The notes beneath the pieces are model-generated. The model did not search any database. It was given only the letters and a program-made list of their open reading frames with translations, and was not told the origin of the DNA. The position numbers were made by a program, and so were the translations under genes. From Caulobacterales bacterium (GTDB taxonomy: Bacteria; Pseudomonadota; Alphaproteobacteria; Caulobacterales; Caulobacteraceae), in the NCBI GenBank assembly GCA_947474395.1, contig CANJID010000043.1, forward strand, positions 1-33,631: a stretch of 33,631 nt of DNA. Direction: 5' to 3'. Shown here piece after piece: positions 7,502-15,376 of the stretch. The stretch's first letter is position 1, and each line of letters starts with the position of its first letter.

Positions 7502-9588
7502 ATGACCCTGAGCGCAATATCCGCCTCGGCTATGACCGGCCTGCAGACCGCCCAGACCGGGCTGCGCACAGTTTCGGACAACATCGCCAACGTCGACACC
7601 AAGGGCTACGTCCGCAAGGTCCTGGACCTGCAGTCCAATGGAGCCACCGGCGGGGTCTCGGTCCAGGCGGTGCGCCTGGTCGCCGACCGCTTCCTGCAGT
7701 CCGCCAGCCTCGGCGCCGCGGCTGGCGCGGGCCGCGCCGGGGTGGTGGCCGACATCATGGACCAGGCCCAGGCCCTGTTCGGCGACCCCTCGACCGACTC
7801 ATCCTTCTTCGCGAGCCTGGATCGGGTGTTCTCGGGCTTCGCCTCCCTGACCTCCCTGCCCCCGACCAACGCCGCACGGGCCGGGGCGCTGGCCCAGGTC
7901 TCCGACTTCTTCAACCAGGCCCGCGTGGTGTCCGACGGCTTCGCCGCCCTCGACGACCAGGCGGATGCGCGGATCCGCGACGGGGTCCAGACCATCAACA
8001 ACCTCGTGTCGCAGATCGCCCAGCTGAACCAGGAGATCTCGCGCACCCTCATCTCCAAGGGCGATCCCACGGGCTCGCAGAACCAGCAGAGCGAGCTGAT
8101 CGACCAGCTGTCGCAGCTGATGGACGTCAAGGTCGGGCCGGGCGACGCCGGCGGGGTGACGATCCGCGCCTCCGACGGCCTGATCCTGGCCGGCAACGGC
8201 GCCGCGACCCTGTCCTACGACTCCACCGGTCCCCTGGGCGAGATCACCGTCACACCGCCGGGGGGCCAGCCCCAGTCCCTCGGCGAACGGCTGACCAGCG
8301 GACAGATCAAGGGCCTGCTCGACCTAAAGAACAAGGACCTGCCGGCGCTCGGGGGCCAGCTCGCCGAACTGACCTCCAAGGCCGCCGACGCCCTGAACGC
8401 CGTCTCCAACGCCTATTCGGCCGTGCCCCGCCCACCCAGCTCAACGGTCGCACCACGGGCCTGGACCTGCCCACCGCCGTCTCCGGCTTCACCGGCACGA
8501 CCACCGTCGCCATCGTCGACGCCGCCGGGGTGATCCAGAAGCGCGTGGCGATCGACTTCACCGCCCTGACCATGAGCGTCGACGGCGGACCGGCCGGCGC
8601 CTTCACCTCCGCAACCTTCCTGGCGACCCTGAACGCGGGCCTCGGGGCCTTCGGCAGCGCCAGCTTCACCAGCGGGGCCCTGTCGATCTCGGGGGCGGGC
8701 GGGAACGGCGTGGCGGTGGCGGACGATCCCACCACCCCGAGCGCCAAGGCCGGACGCGGCTTCTCGGCCTTCTTCGGCCTGAACGACCTGGTGCGCTCGC
8801 CGATCCCGACCAACTACGACACCGGGCTGAAGTCGACTGACCTCTCCGGCCTGACCGGCTCGATCACCCTGCGCCTGACCACGGCCAAGGGCGGCTGGCT
8901 GCGCGACGTCACGGTCCCCGCCCCCGTCGGCGGCACGGTCGGCGATTTCGTCAACGCCCTGAACGGCAGCAGCATCGGCGTGTACGGCTCATTCAGCCTC
9001 GACGCCAACGGCCAGATGTCCTTCGCCTCCAACCCGGGCTCGGGCGTGTCGATGGCGGTCGAGACCGACACCACCACCCGCGCCCCCAACGGCGTCAGCG
9101 CCAGCGTCCTTTTCGGCATAGGCGCGCAGGCGCGCAACAAGCGCACAGCGTCCTTCTCCCTGCGCAGCGACATCGCCGGGGACGCTTCCCGCCTGCCGCT
9201 CGCCAAGCTCGACCTGACCGCCGCCTTGGGGACCTCGTCCCTCGCCGCCGGGGACACCCGCGGGGCCGACGCCCTGTCCCAGGTGATGCAGGCGTCCGTG
9301 AAGTTCAGCGCCGCCGGAGACGCGGGAGCCACCACCCAGACCCTCAGCGACTATGCGGCGGGCCTGTCCGGCGTCATGGCCCGCAAGGCCGCCGCCGCCG
9401 ACCAGGCCAGGACCAGCGCCGAGGCCGTCGCCAGCGAGGCCAACACCCGCCGCTCCACCGTCGAGGGGGTCAACCTCGACCAGGAGCTGATCCAGCTGAC
9501 CACCTACCAGCAGGCCTACAGCGCCTCCGCGCGGCTGATGCAGGCGGCCAAGGACATGTACGACATCCTCTTGCAGATGAGCCGATAG
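7502..9588 (+). pseudogene. flgK: Flagellar hook-filament junction protein FlgK, interrupted by a one-base frameshift
   Basis: The first frame starts at ATG 7502 with SAMTGLQTAQTGLRTVSDNIANVDTKGYVRK (the flagellar rod/hook N-terminal helix, shown by its core DNIANVDTKGYVRK) and gives FlgK sequence to about residue 308 (NAYSAV). It then becomes out-of-frame translation and stops at 8533. The correct continuation lies one base back, starting PPTQLNGRTTG near 8429 and running to 9588, ending in the C-terminal helix LIQLTTYQQAYSASARLMQA. Joining the frames gives about 695 residues, a normal FlgK length. The lesion is a missing base within the C-rich run at 8426-8433. FlgK is the first hook-associated protein; flgL follows after 4 bp. 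A real mutation or a sequencing error are both possible; no slippery heptamer is visible. Confidence 0.9.
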
Positions 9589-9592
9589 GCCG

Positions 9593-10522
9593 ATGGACCG
9601 CATTTCCACACAAGCCGCCCAGCAGGCCTCCCTGCTGAACATATTGAACGCCCAGTCCCGGCAGACCTCCGCCCAGGTGCAGGTGGCGACCGGCAAGGTG
9701 GCCAGCGACCTGAAGGGCTACGGCGCCCACGCCGACACCCTGACCGCCGTGCGCAGCCTGGACGCGCGCATGACCACCCACATCGACAACGCCAAGGCCC
9801 TGTCCTCCACCCTGACGGTGCAGGATGGGGCGCTCACCCAGGCCGCCGACGCGGCCCAGGGCGCCCGCCAGGCCATCGCCGAAGCCATCGCCACGGGCAG
9901 CACCGAAGGGCTGATGGCCGCCTTGCAGGGCAAGCTGGCCCAGGCCGTCGACGCCATGAACACGGAGTACCAGGGCCGCTACCTCTTCGCCGGCGGCCAG
10001 AGCAGCACCCGGCCGGTGACCGCGGTCAACCTGTCCGACCTGCCCGTGCCGCTCTCGACCGCCGCCTTCTTCGCCAACGACCAGCTGCCCGCCTCCAGCC
10101 GGCTGGACGACAACACCGTGGTCACCACCGGTTTCCTGGCCAGCGACCTCGGCGTGCCCCTGTTCGACGCCCTCAAGGCGGTCCAGGTGCTCCACGCGGG
10201 CGGCTCCGGCCCCCTCAGCGGCTCCCTGACCCCGGCCCAGACCACCGCCCTGCAGGGCGTCCTGACCAGCCTCGACACCGCCTGGGACGGGCTGAACCAG
10301 GCCGTGGCCCAGAACGGGGTGATGCAGAACCGGGTCTCCACCACCCAGAAGGCCCTGACCGACCGCCAGACCGCCCTGACCGCGGTCCTCGGCGACATGA
10401 CCGAGGTCGACATGGCCGACGCCGTTTCACGCCTGCAGCTCGCACAGACCGCCCTGCAGGCCTCGACACAGGCCTTCTCCGTGCTGCATGGGTCCACATT
10501 GTTGGACCTCCTCTCCCGCTAG
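9593..10522 (+). CDS. flgL: Flagellar hook-associated protein 3, FlgL
   Basis: The 309-residue product begins with the flagellin-like helix MDRISTQAAQQASLLNIL and has the conserved EYQGRYLFAGGQSSTRPV segment of FlgL near residues 125-142, and a C-terminal helix (LQLAQTALQASTQAFSVL). FlgL is the second hook-filament junction protein and seats the filament on FlgK. It is intact and of normal length. It starts 4 bp after the flgK stop and shares the flgK sigma-54 promoter, so a polar effect of the flgK frameshift on its translation is possible. Confidence 0.93.
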   Translation: MDRISTQAAQQASLLNILNAQSRQTSAQVQVATGKVASDLKGYGAHADTLTAVRSLDARMTTHIDNAKALSSTLTVQDGALTQAADAAQGARQAIAEAIATGSTEGLMAALQGKLAQAVDAMNTEYQGRYLFAGGQSSTRPVTAVNLSDLPVPLSTAAFFANDQLPASSRLDDNTVVTTGFLASDLGVPLFDALKAVQVLHAGGSGPLSGSLTPAQTTALQGVLTSLDTAWDGLNQAVAQNGVMQNRVSTTQKALTDRQTALTAVLGDMTEVDMADAVSRLQLAQTALQASTQAFSVLHGSTLLDLLSR

Positions 10523-10559
10523 CCACGGAACGCAGGCCCGCCTCGAAGGCTTTCTCTGA

Positions 10560-11162
10560 ATGATGACCCTCAAGGCCCTGCCGAATCTCCTCACCGCCCT
10601 CAGGATCGTGCTCGCGGTGCTGGTGTTCCTCGGCCTCTGCGCCGCGGCCGACGCCCTGCCCTTCCAGGACGACCTCACCGACCTCGCGGTCCGGCGCGAT
10701 CTGCTGCTCCTGTGCGCCGCCGCCTTCGTGTTCGGAGCGATCACCGACTATTTCGACGGCTGGCTGGCCCGCAAGCTCGACGCCCAGTCCCCCTGGGGGG
10801 CCATGCTCGATCCGATCGCCGACAAGATGGCCGCGGCCGGCGCCATCCTCGGCCTCGTCGCCCTTGAGCCCAACGGCACGGTGACCCTGGCGGGGGGGAT
10901 CATCCTGTTCCGCGAGTTCTTCGTCTCGGGCCTGCGCGAGACCGGCGCGTCCCGGGGCCTGGCCTTGCCGGTCAGCCAGCTCGCCAAGTGGAAGACCACC
11001 GCCCAGCTGGTGGCGCTCTCGGCCGAGATGATCTCGGCGGCCTACGGCGGCGGCAATGTCCGCGTCTTCGCACACGCCCTCTTGTGGATCGCTGCCGCCC
11101 TGACCCTCTGGACCGGCGCCGAATATGCCGTCGCCGCGGCCAAGGGCCTCAAGAAAACCTAG
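10560..11162 (+). CDS. pgsA: CDP-diacylglycerol--glycerol-3-phosphate 3-phosphatidyltransferase PgsA
   Basis: The 200-residue membrane protein has the complete CDP-alcohol phosphotransferase signature: Asp63, Asp66-Gly67, Arg71, Gly80, Asp84 and Asp88 in TDYFDGWLARKLDAQSPWG followed by AMLDPIADK. It makes phosphatidylglycerolphosphate from CDP-diacylglycerol and glycerol-3-phosphate, the committed step to phosphatidylglycerol and cardiolipin, and has several hydrophobic helices. Two adjacent ATGs (10560, 10563) are possible starts; a GAAGG lies upstream. It follows flgL by 37 bp and may partly depend on read-through, though as an essential gene it should have its own promoter. It ends 3 bp from the end of the convergent GNAT gene. 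Confidence 0.92.
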   Translation: MMTLKALPNLLTALRIVLAVLVFLGLCAAADALPFQDDLTDLAVRRDLLLLCAAAFVFGAITDYFDGWLARKLDAQSPWGAMLDPIADKMAAAGAILGLVALEPNGTVTLAGGIILFREFFVSGLRETGASRGLALPVSQLAKWKTTAQLVALSAEMISAAYGGGNVRVFAHALLWIAAALTLWTGAEYAVAAAKGLKKT

Positions 11163-11165
11163 CTG

Positions 11166-11660
11166 TCACGCCAGCCGCTTCTCCATCCTGAAGTTGCGGA
11201 ACGAGCGGCCGTTGAACTGCACGGTCTGGGCCGCGATCACTCGATAGCCGCTGGCCTCGAAAGCCGGGCGGGCAGTCAGGCTGGCCTCGGTGTAGAGCCG
11301 CCTCAGCTTCTTGGCCCGCGCGGAGGCCTCCGCCGTCGCCAGCAGGGCCGTGGCGACGCCCCGCCGATGATGGTCGGGGTGGACGTAGAGCATGTCGAGG
11401 TGGCCGTTAGGCTCCAGGTCGGTGAAGCCCGCGGGCTCGCCGGCGACCTCCGCCACCCAGGTCAGACGCCCGGTCCGCCGGGCCGACCAGCCGGTGAAGT
11501 CGATCTCGTCGGGGGCCCAGGCCTCGACCTGTTCCTGGCTGTAGTCACGCCGCGCGCCGATGCGAACCGCCGCCCGGAAGATCGCCAGGATCACCCCGGC
11601 TTCGGATGGGGCATACGGGCGGACGACGACGGAGGCGGGGGCCGCGGTCACGACCCCCAC
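11166..11660 (-). CDS. GNAT-family N-acetyltransferase
   Basis: The 164-residue protein has the GNAT fold marks: the N-terminal VVVRPYAPSEAGVILAIFRAAV strand-helix (core RPYAPSEAGVILAIF) and the acetyl-CoA loop LYVHPDHHRRGVATALL (R/Q-x-x-G-x-A type). It transfers an acetyl group from acetyl-CoA to an unknown amine. It starts 7 bp after the ilvE stop and is very probably in the same transcript. The fold is clear; the substrate cannot be read from sequence. Confidence 0.85.
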   Translation of the reverse strand: MGVVTAAPASVVVRPYAPSEAGVILAIFRAAVRIGARRDYSQEQVEAWAPDEIDFTGWSARRTGRLTWVAEVAGEPAGFTDLEPNGHLDMLYVHPDHHRRGVATALLATAEASARAKKLRRLYTEASLTARPAFEASGYRVIAAQTVQFNGRSFRNFRMEKRLA

Positions 11661-11667
11661 CCTCGCC

Positions 11668-12555
11668 TCAGTTCAGTTGCAGCTGGCCGCGCACCAGCTT
11701 GGAGTAGTCGTCGGCCAGGGAGAAGGTGATGTTCCCCGGGGTGAAGCGATGCTCCCCGATCTCCGACACCGCCGTCACCTCCGCCGCCGTCCCGGTGATG
11801 AAGCACTCCGAGAAGGTCGGCAGCTCGTCCGGCATGATGTGCCGCTCGATCACCTCGAAACCGCGCGCGCGGGCGAGGTCGATCACCGTGTGGCGGGTGA
11901 TCCCGTCGAGGAAGCAGTCGGGCGTGGGCGTATGGATCGCCCCGTCGCGGATGAAGAAGACGTTGGCGCCCGTCGCCTCGGCCAGATAGCCGCGGTAGTC
12001 GAGCATCATGGCGTCGGCGTAGCCCTTGCGCTCGGCCGCGTGCTTGGAGACCGTACAAATCATATAGAGGCCCGCCGCCTTGGCCGCCGAGGGGGCGGTT
12101 TCCGGCGAGGGCCGCTTGTAGGGCGCCCAGCACATGCGGATGCCCTTGGCCTTGGTCTCGGGATCGAAGTAGCTCGGCCACTCCCACACCGCGACCGCCA
12201 CGTGGGTCCTGGTCTCCATGGCGGCGACCCCCATCTGCTCCGGCCCGCGCCAGGCGAAGTTGCGCACATAGGCGTTCTTCAGCCCCATGCGTTCGGCGGT
12301 TCCGTTGCAAGCCCGGTTGATCTCCTCCACGCTATAGGGGATCTCGAAGTCCAGGATCTCGGCCGACCGGAACAGGCGCTTCGTATGCTCCTCGAGCTTG
12401 AAGATCTTGCCCTCGTACATGCGCGCGCCCTCGAACACGCACGACGCATAGTGCAGGGCGTGGGTCAGTACGTGCACCTTCGCCTCGCGCCAGGGCGTGA
12501 ACTCGCCGTCCAGCCATATCCAGCCGTCGCGATCGTCGAAGGGAACCAGAGCCAT
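11668..12555 (-). CDS. ilvE: Branched-chain amino acid aminotransferase
   Basis: The 295-residue fold-type IV PLP enzyme transaminates leucine, isoleucine and valine with 2-oxoglutarate. The PLP lysine is Lys159 in PSAAKAAGLY. Other family marks are HALHYASCVFEGARMY near residue 32, EATGANVFFI near 190 and ITGTAAEVTAV near 255. Length is typical (about 290-310). It is transcribed leftward, divergent from the MarR gene across a 74-bp gap, with the GNAT gene directly behind. Nothing in it looks damaged. A D-amino-acid transaminase is the main alternative within the fold but fits less well. Confidence 0.92.
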   Translation of the reverse strand: MALVPFDDRDGWIWLDGEFTPWREAKVHVLTHALHYASCVFEGARMYEGKIFKLEEHTKRLFRSAEILDFEIPYSVEEINRACNGTAERMGLKNAYVRNFAWRGPEQMGVAAMETRTHVAVAVWEWPSYFDPETKAKGIRMCWAPYKRPSPETAPSAAKAAGLYMICTVSKHAAERKGYADAMMLDYRGYLAEATGANVFFIRDGAIHTPTPDCFLDGITRHTVIDLARARGFEVIERHIMPDELPTFSECFITGTAAEVTAVSEIGEHRFTPGNITFSLADDYSKLVRGQLQLN

Positions 12556-12629
12556 CTTGTGTATTCCACCGCTATGGGAAGCCGGTCTTTAGACTTTGCA
12601 GGACGGCCGGCGTCAACCGGGGGGGAGAA

Positions 12630-13130
12630 GTGAGCCTACCCGCCACCCCGCTGGGCGCCGAAGCGCGGCTGATCCTGCGCGAGGAGGAGCTCGACGCGTC
12701 GCTGGAGCTGCTGTTCCTGGCGGAAGCCGCCCTCTGGGCCTCGGCGGACGCGGCGCTGGCGGCCGAGCCGGGCAGCCTGGGGCGCGGCCACTACCGCGCG
12801 GCCTTCCTCCTGAAGCGCCGCCCCGGCATGGGCGTGCAGGAACTGGCCCGCCTTACCGGTCTTTCCAAACAGGGCGCGAGCCGCACCCTCGGCGACCTGG
12901 AGCGCGCCGGCTACGTCGCCAAGGCCGCCGGGGACGAGGACGCCCGCCGCCGCCCCGCCGCCCTCACCGAGGCGGGCGCCGCCTTCGAGGCCCGCGTCTC
13001 CGAGCGCCTGCGCATGCACCTCGCCCGCGCCTACCGCACCGGCGGGCTGGACGCCGTCCCTGGAGCCCGGCGCATCCTCGCCGCGCTGGCGGGTCCCCGC
13101 AGCCGGGGCGCCCGGGAGGACCGCCCGTGA
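12630..13130 (+). CDS. MarR-family transcriptional regulator (PetP-like)
   Basis: The 166-residue protein has a winged helix with MGVQELARLTGLSKQGASRT as its recognition part and LGDLERAGYVAKAAGDEDAR as the wing. It starts at GTG 12630, directly behind a GGGGGGAGAA ribosome site, and overlaps the next gene through GTGA at 13127-13130. A MarR protein ahead of an OmpR-type regulator recalls petP-petR of Rhodobacter, which controls cytochrome genes there. The wing is unusually rich in Asp/Arg. Ligand and targets are unknown; autoregulation or action on the divergent ilvE gene is possible. Confidence 0.85.
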   Translation: MSLPATPLGAEARLILREEELDASLELLFLAEAALWASADAALAAEPGSLGRGHYRAAFLLKRRPGMGVQELARLTGLSKQGASRTLGDLERAGYVAKAAGDEDARRRPAALTEAGAAFEARVSERLRMHLARAYRTGGLDAVPGARRILAALAGPRSRGAREDRP

Positions 13131-13822
13131 CCGCCCGCCCCAACGCCGCCCCGGGCCGCCACCTCCTCGTGGTAGATGACGACGACCGCATCCGCGACCT
13201 CCTCAAGCAGTTCCTCTCCCGCGAAGGGTTCCGGGTGACCACCGCCGCCGACGCCGCCGCGGCCCGGCGCCTGCTGGAGCTGCTCGATTTCGACCTGATG
13301 GTGGTGGACGTGATGATGCCCGGCGAGGACGGCCTGTCCCTTACCCGCTGGATCCGCGAGCACCGCGCCGCCCCCGTGCTGCTGCTGACCGCGCGGGGCC
13401 ACGCCGACGACCGCATCGCCGGCCTGACGGCGGGGGCCGACGACTACCTCTCCAAGCCCTTCGAGCCCCGCGAACTGGTCCTGCGCATCGAGGCGATCCT
13501 GCGCCGCGCCGGGGCCCGCCCGGCGGCTCAGCAGATCGTCGGCCTCGGCCACCACGCCTTCGACATCGAGCGGGGCGAGCTTTCCCGCGACGGCGCCCCG
13601 GTGCGCCTGACCGAGAGCGAGGCCCTGCTGCTGACCCGCCTGGCCCAGAACGCCCACACCCCCATCGACCGCACCGAGCTCGCTCGCGACACCGCCGATC
13701 CCACCGGCCGGGCCGTGGACGTCCAGGTCACGCGCCTGCGCCGCAAGATCGAGGCGGACCCGCGCAATCCCCGGTACCTGCGCACCATCCGGGGGGTCGG
13801 CTACATGCTGGCGCCCGACTGA
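13127..13822 (+). CDS. OmpR/PetR-type DNA-binding response regulator
   Basis: The 231-residue protein has a receiver domain (residues about 12-125) with the acidic pocket DDDD at 17-20, phospho-acceptor Asp61 in VVDVMMPGEDG, the conserved Thr in LLLTARG and Lys110 in LSKPFEP, then an OmpR-type winged helix ending TIRGVGYMLAPD. The receiver resembles PetR of alphaproteobacteria closely (MMPGEDGLSLTR, GADDYLSKPFEPREL). The GTG start overlaps the MarR stop and its stop overlaps the kinase start (TGATG), so all three genes are coupled. It should be phosphorylated by the kinase that follows. Target genes cannot be deduced here. Confidence 0.92.
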   Translation: MTARPNAAPGRHLLVVDDDDRIRDLLKQFLSREGFRVTTAADAAAARRLLELLDFDLMVVDVMMPGEDGLSLTRWIREHRAAPVLLLTARGHADDRIAGLTAGADDYLSKPFEPRELVLRIEAILRRAGARPAAQQIVGLGHHAFDIERGELSRDGAPVRLTESEALLLTRLAQNAHTPIDRTELARDTADPTGRAVDVQVTRLRRKIEADPRNPRYLRTIRGVGYMLAPD

Positions 13823-15174
13823 TGGCGAAGTTCTGGCGCATTCCCCGGCGGCTGTGGCCGCGGCTTTTAAAGCGGTACCTGCCGCAGAGGCTGCTCGGCC
13901 GCTCGATCCTGATCATCGTCCTGCCGGTGGTGCTGATGCAGGGCGCCGTCACCTGGGCCTTCTTCGAGGCCCATTGGCAGACGGTGACCCGCCAGCTCTC
14001 GGAAGGCCTGGCCAGCGACGTGGCCTGGGACCTGGCGTCCTATGAGGCGAGCCCGACGCCGGTGACCCTGGCCCAGATCGCCGAGCGGGCCGAGCGCACC
14101 CAGTCCCTCTCCATCGTGCTGCAACCGGGCGCCGACATGCCGGTCGGGCGCCGGGATTCCCTCCTGCCCCAGTTCGACGACGCCCTGCGCCAGGCCCTCG
14201 GCGACCGGCTGGAGACCGACTACTGGGTCGACACCACCCGCTACCCCGCCTACGTCGACATCCGGGTCAAGGCGAGCGACGGGGTGTTCCGCATCATCGC
14301 CCCGCGCGACCGGGCCTTCCCGGCCAGGGGCTACACCTTCGTCATCTGGCTGACCGGCGCGACCCTGCTCTTGACCACCATCGCCCTGCTCTTCATCCGC
14401 AACCAGGTGCGGGCCATCGAGCGCCTGGCCGAGGCGGCGGACGCCTTCGGCCGCGGAGTGGAGGCGCCCACCTTCAAGCCCCACGGCGCCCGCGAGGTGC
14501 GCCAGGCGGCGACCGCCTTCATCGCCATGAAGGAGCGGATTCAGCGCCACATCGACCAGCGCACGGCCCTGCTGGCCTCGGTCAGCCATGACCTGCGCAC
14601 CCCGCTCACCCGGCTGAAGCTGGAGCTCGCCCTCTCCAAGCCCTCCCGCCAGGTCGCCGCCATGAAGCGCGACCTCGACGAGATGGAGCACATGATCGAC
14701 GAGTACCTCGCCTTCGCCCGCGGCCAGGGCGGCGAGGCGGTGGAATGGGTGGGGCTGCGCGGCCTGATCGACGAGGTCAGCGAAGGCGCGGAGCGCGCGG
14801 GGGCTCAAGTGCATGTGACGGCGGACCCGTCGCTGGCCGCCTCGGTCCGGCCCAACGCCTTCAAGCGGGCCCTGTCGAACCTGGTCATGAACGCGGCCGT
14901 GCACGGCGAGCACGTCACCGTCTTCGCCCGGGTCGGCGCAAATGGCGGGGTGGAGATCCTGATCGACGACGACGGACCGGGCATCCCCCCCGACCGCTAC
15001 GAGGAGGCGTTCAAGCCGTTCTCGCGCCTGGACGAGTCCCGCAACCAGAACCTGAAGGGGGTGGGCCTGGGGCTGGCCATCGCCCGCGACGTCGCGCGCG
15101 GCCACGGCGGGGACGTGACCCTGGACAAGAGTCCCCTGGGCGGCCTCAGGGCCGTGGTGCGCCTGCCCGGCTGA
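13822..15174 (+). CDS. EnvZ-type sensor histidine kinase
   Basis: The 450-residue inner-membrane kinase has transmembrane helices at about 29-48 and 172-192 flanking a periplasmic sensor of about 120 residues, then HAMP, the phospho-acceptor His256 in SVSHDLRTPLTRLKLEL, and a catalytic domain with N box (NLVMNAAVHG), G1 box (DDDGPGIP) and G2 box (GVGLGLAIA). It pairs with the upstream response regulator, whose stop codon it overlaps by one base. The HDLRTPLTRL motif is of the EnvZ class. The signal sensed is unknown. No defect is seen. Confidence 0.92.
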   Translation: MAKFWRIPRRLWPRLLKRYLPQRLLGRSILIIVLPVVLMQGAVTWAFFEAHWQTVTRQLSEGLASDVAWDLASYEASPTPVTLAQIAERAERTQSLSIVLQPGADMPVGRRDSLLPQFDDALRQALGDRLETDYWVDTTRYPAYVDIRVKASDGVFRIIAPRDRAFPARGYTFVIWLTGATLLLTTIALLFIRNQVRAIERLAEAADAFGRGVEAPTFKPHGAREVRQAATAFIAMKERIQRHIDQRTALLASVSHDLRTPLTRLKLELALSKPSRQVAAMKRDLDEMEHMIDEYLAFARGQGGEAVEWVGLRGLIDEVSEGAERAGAQVHVTADPSLAASVRPNAFKRALSNLVMNAAVHGEHVTVFARVGANGGVEILIDDDGPGIPPDRYEEAFKPFSRLDESRNQNLKGVGLGLAIARDVARGHGGDVTLDKSPLGGLRAVVRLPG

Positions 15175-15217
15175 CGGGAGCGTGGCCGCGAAGCCACAAG
15201 CTTGGCCTTAAGGGTTC

Positions 15218-15259
15218 GTTCTGGGTTTGTCTGTATGAGTGATCCTTGCAACCCAGAAC
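15218..15259. terminator. Inverted repeat after the kinase gene, possible terminator
   Basis: GTTCTGGGTT at 15218-15227 and its exact complement AACCCAGAAC at 15250-15259 can form a 10-bp stem with a 22-base loop, 43 bp after the kinase stop codon. There is no T-run after it, so it may be a Rho-assisted terminator, an RNA-stability hairpin or a protein site. Confidence 0.4.
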
Positions 15260-15283
15260 CGGCTTGCCCACCTGACCGGGACC

Positions 15284-15376
15284 ATGAAAGCAGCCGCTCT
15301 TCTGATTTCGCTGATGACCCTCGCCGTCATTCTCGCCGCCGTCTGGATCGCTCCGGCGCAGACCGCCTATTCCTGA
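15284..15376 (+). CDS. Possible 30-residue single-helix membrane peptide
   Basis: An ATG at 15284 opens a 30-codon frame encoding MKAAALLISLMTLAVILAAV, then WIAPAQTAYS, a single hydrophobic helix with one N-terminal lysine, either a small membrane protein or a short secreted peptide. A GGGA precedes the ATG by only 2 bases, which is poor spacing. Its end overlaps the end of the convergent oxidoreductase gene by 10 bp. Chance cannot be excluded; I give it because its composition is typical of genuine tiny membrane proteins. Confidence 0.3.
   Translation: MKAAALLISLMTLAVILAAVWIAPAQTAYS

Noticed and set aside
8411-8450. Programmed -1 frameshifting as an explanation for the split flgK
   Set aside because: The site has no X-XXY-YYZ slippery heptamer, no obvious downstream hairpin was seen, and FlgK is not known to be recoded. 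A base loss is simpler.
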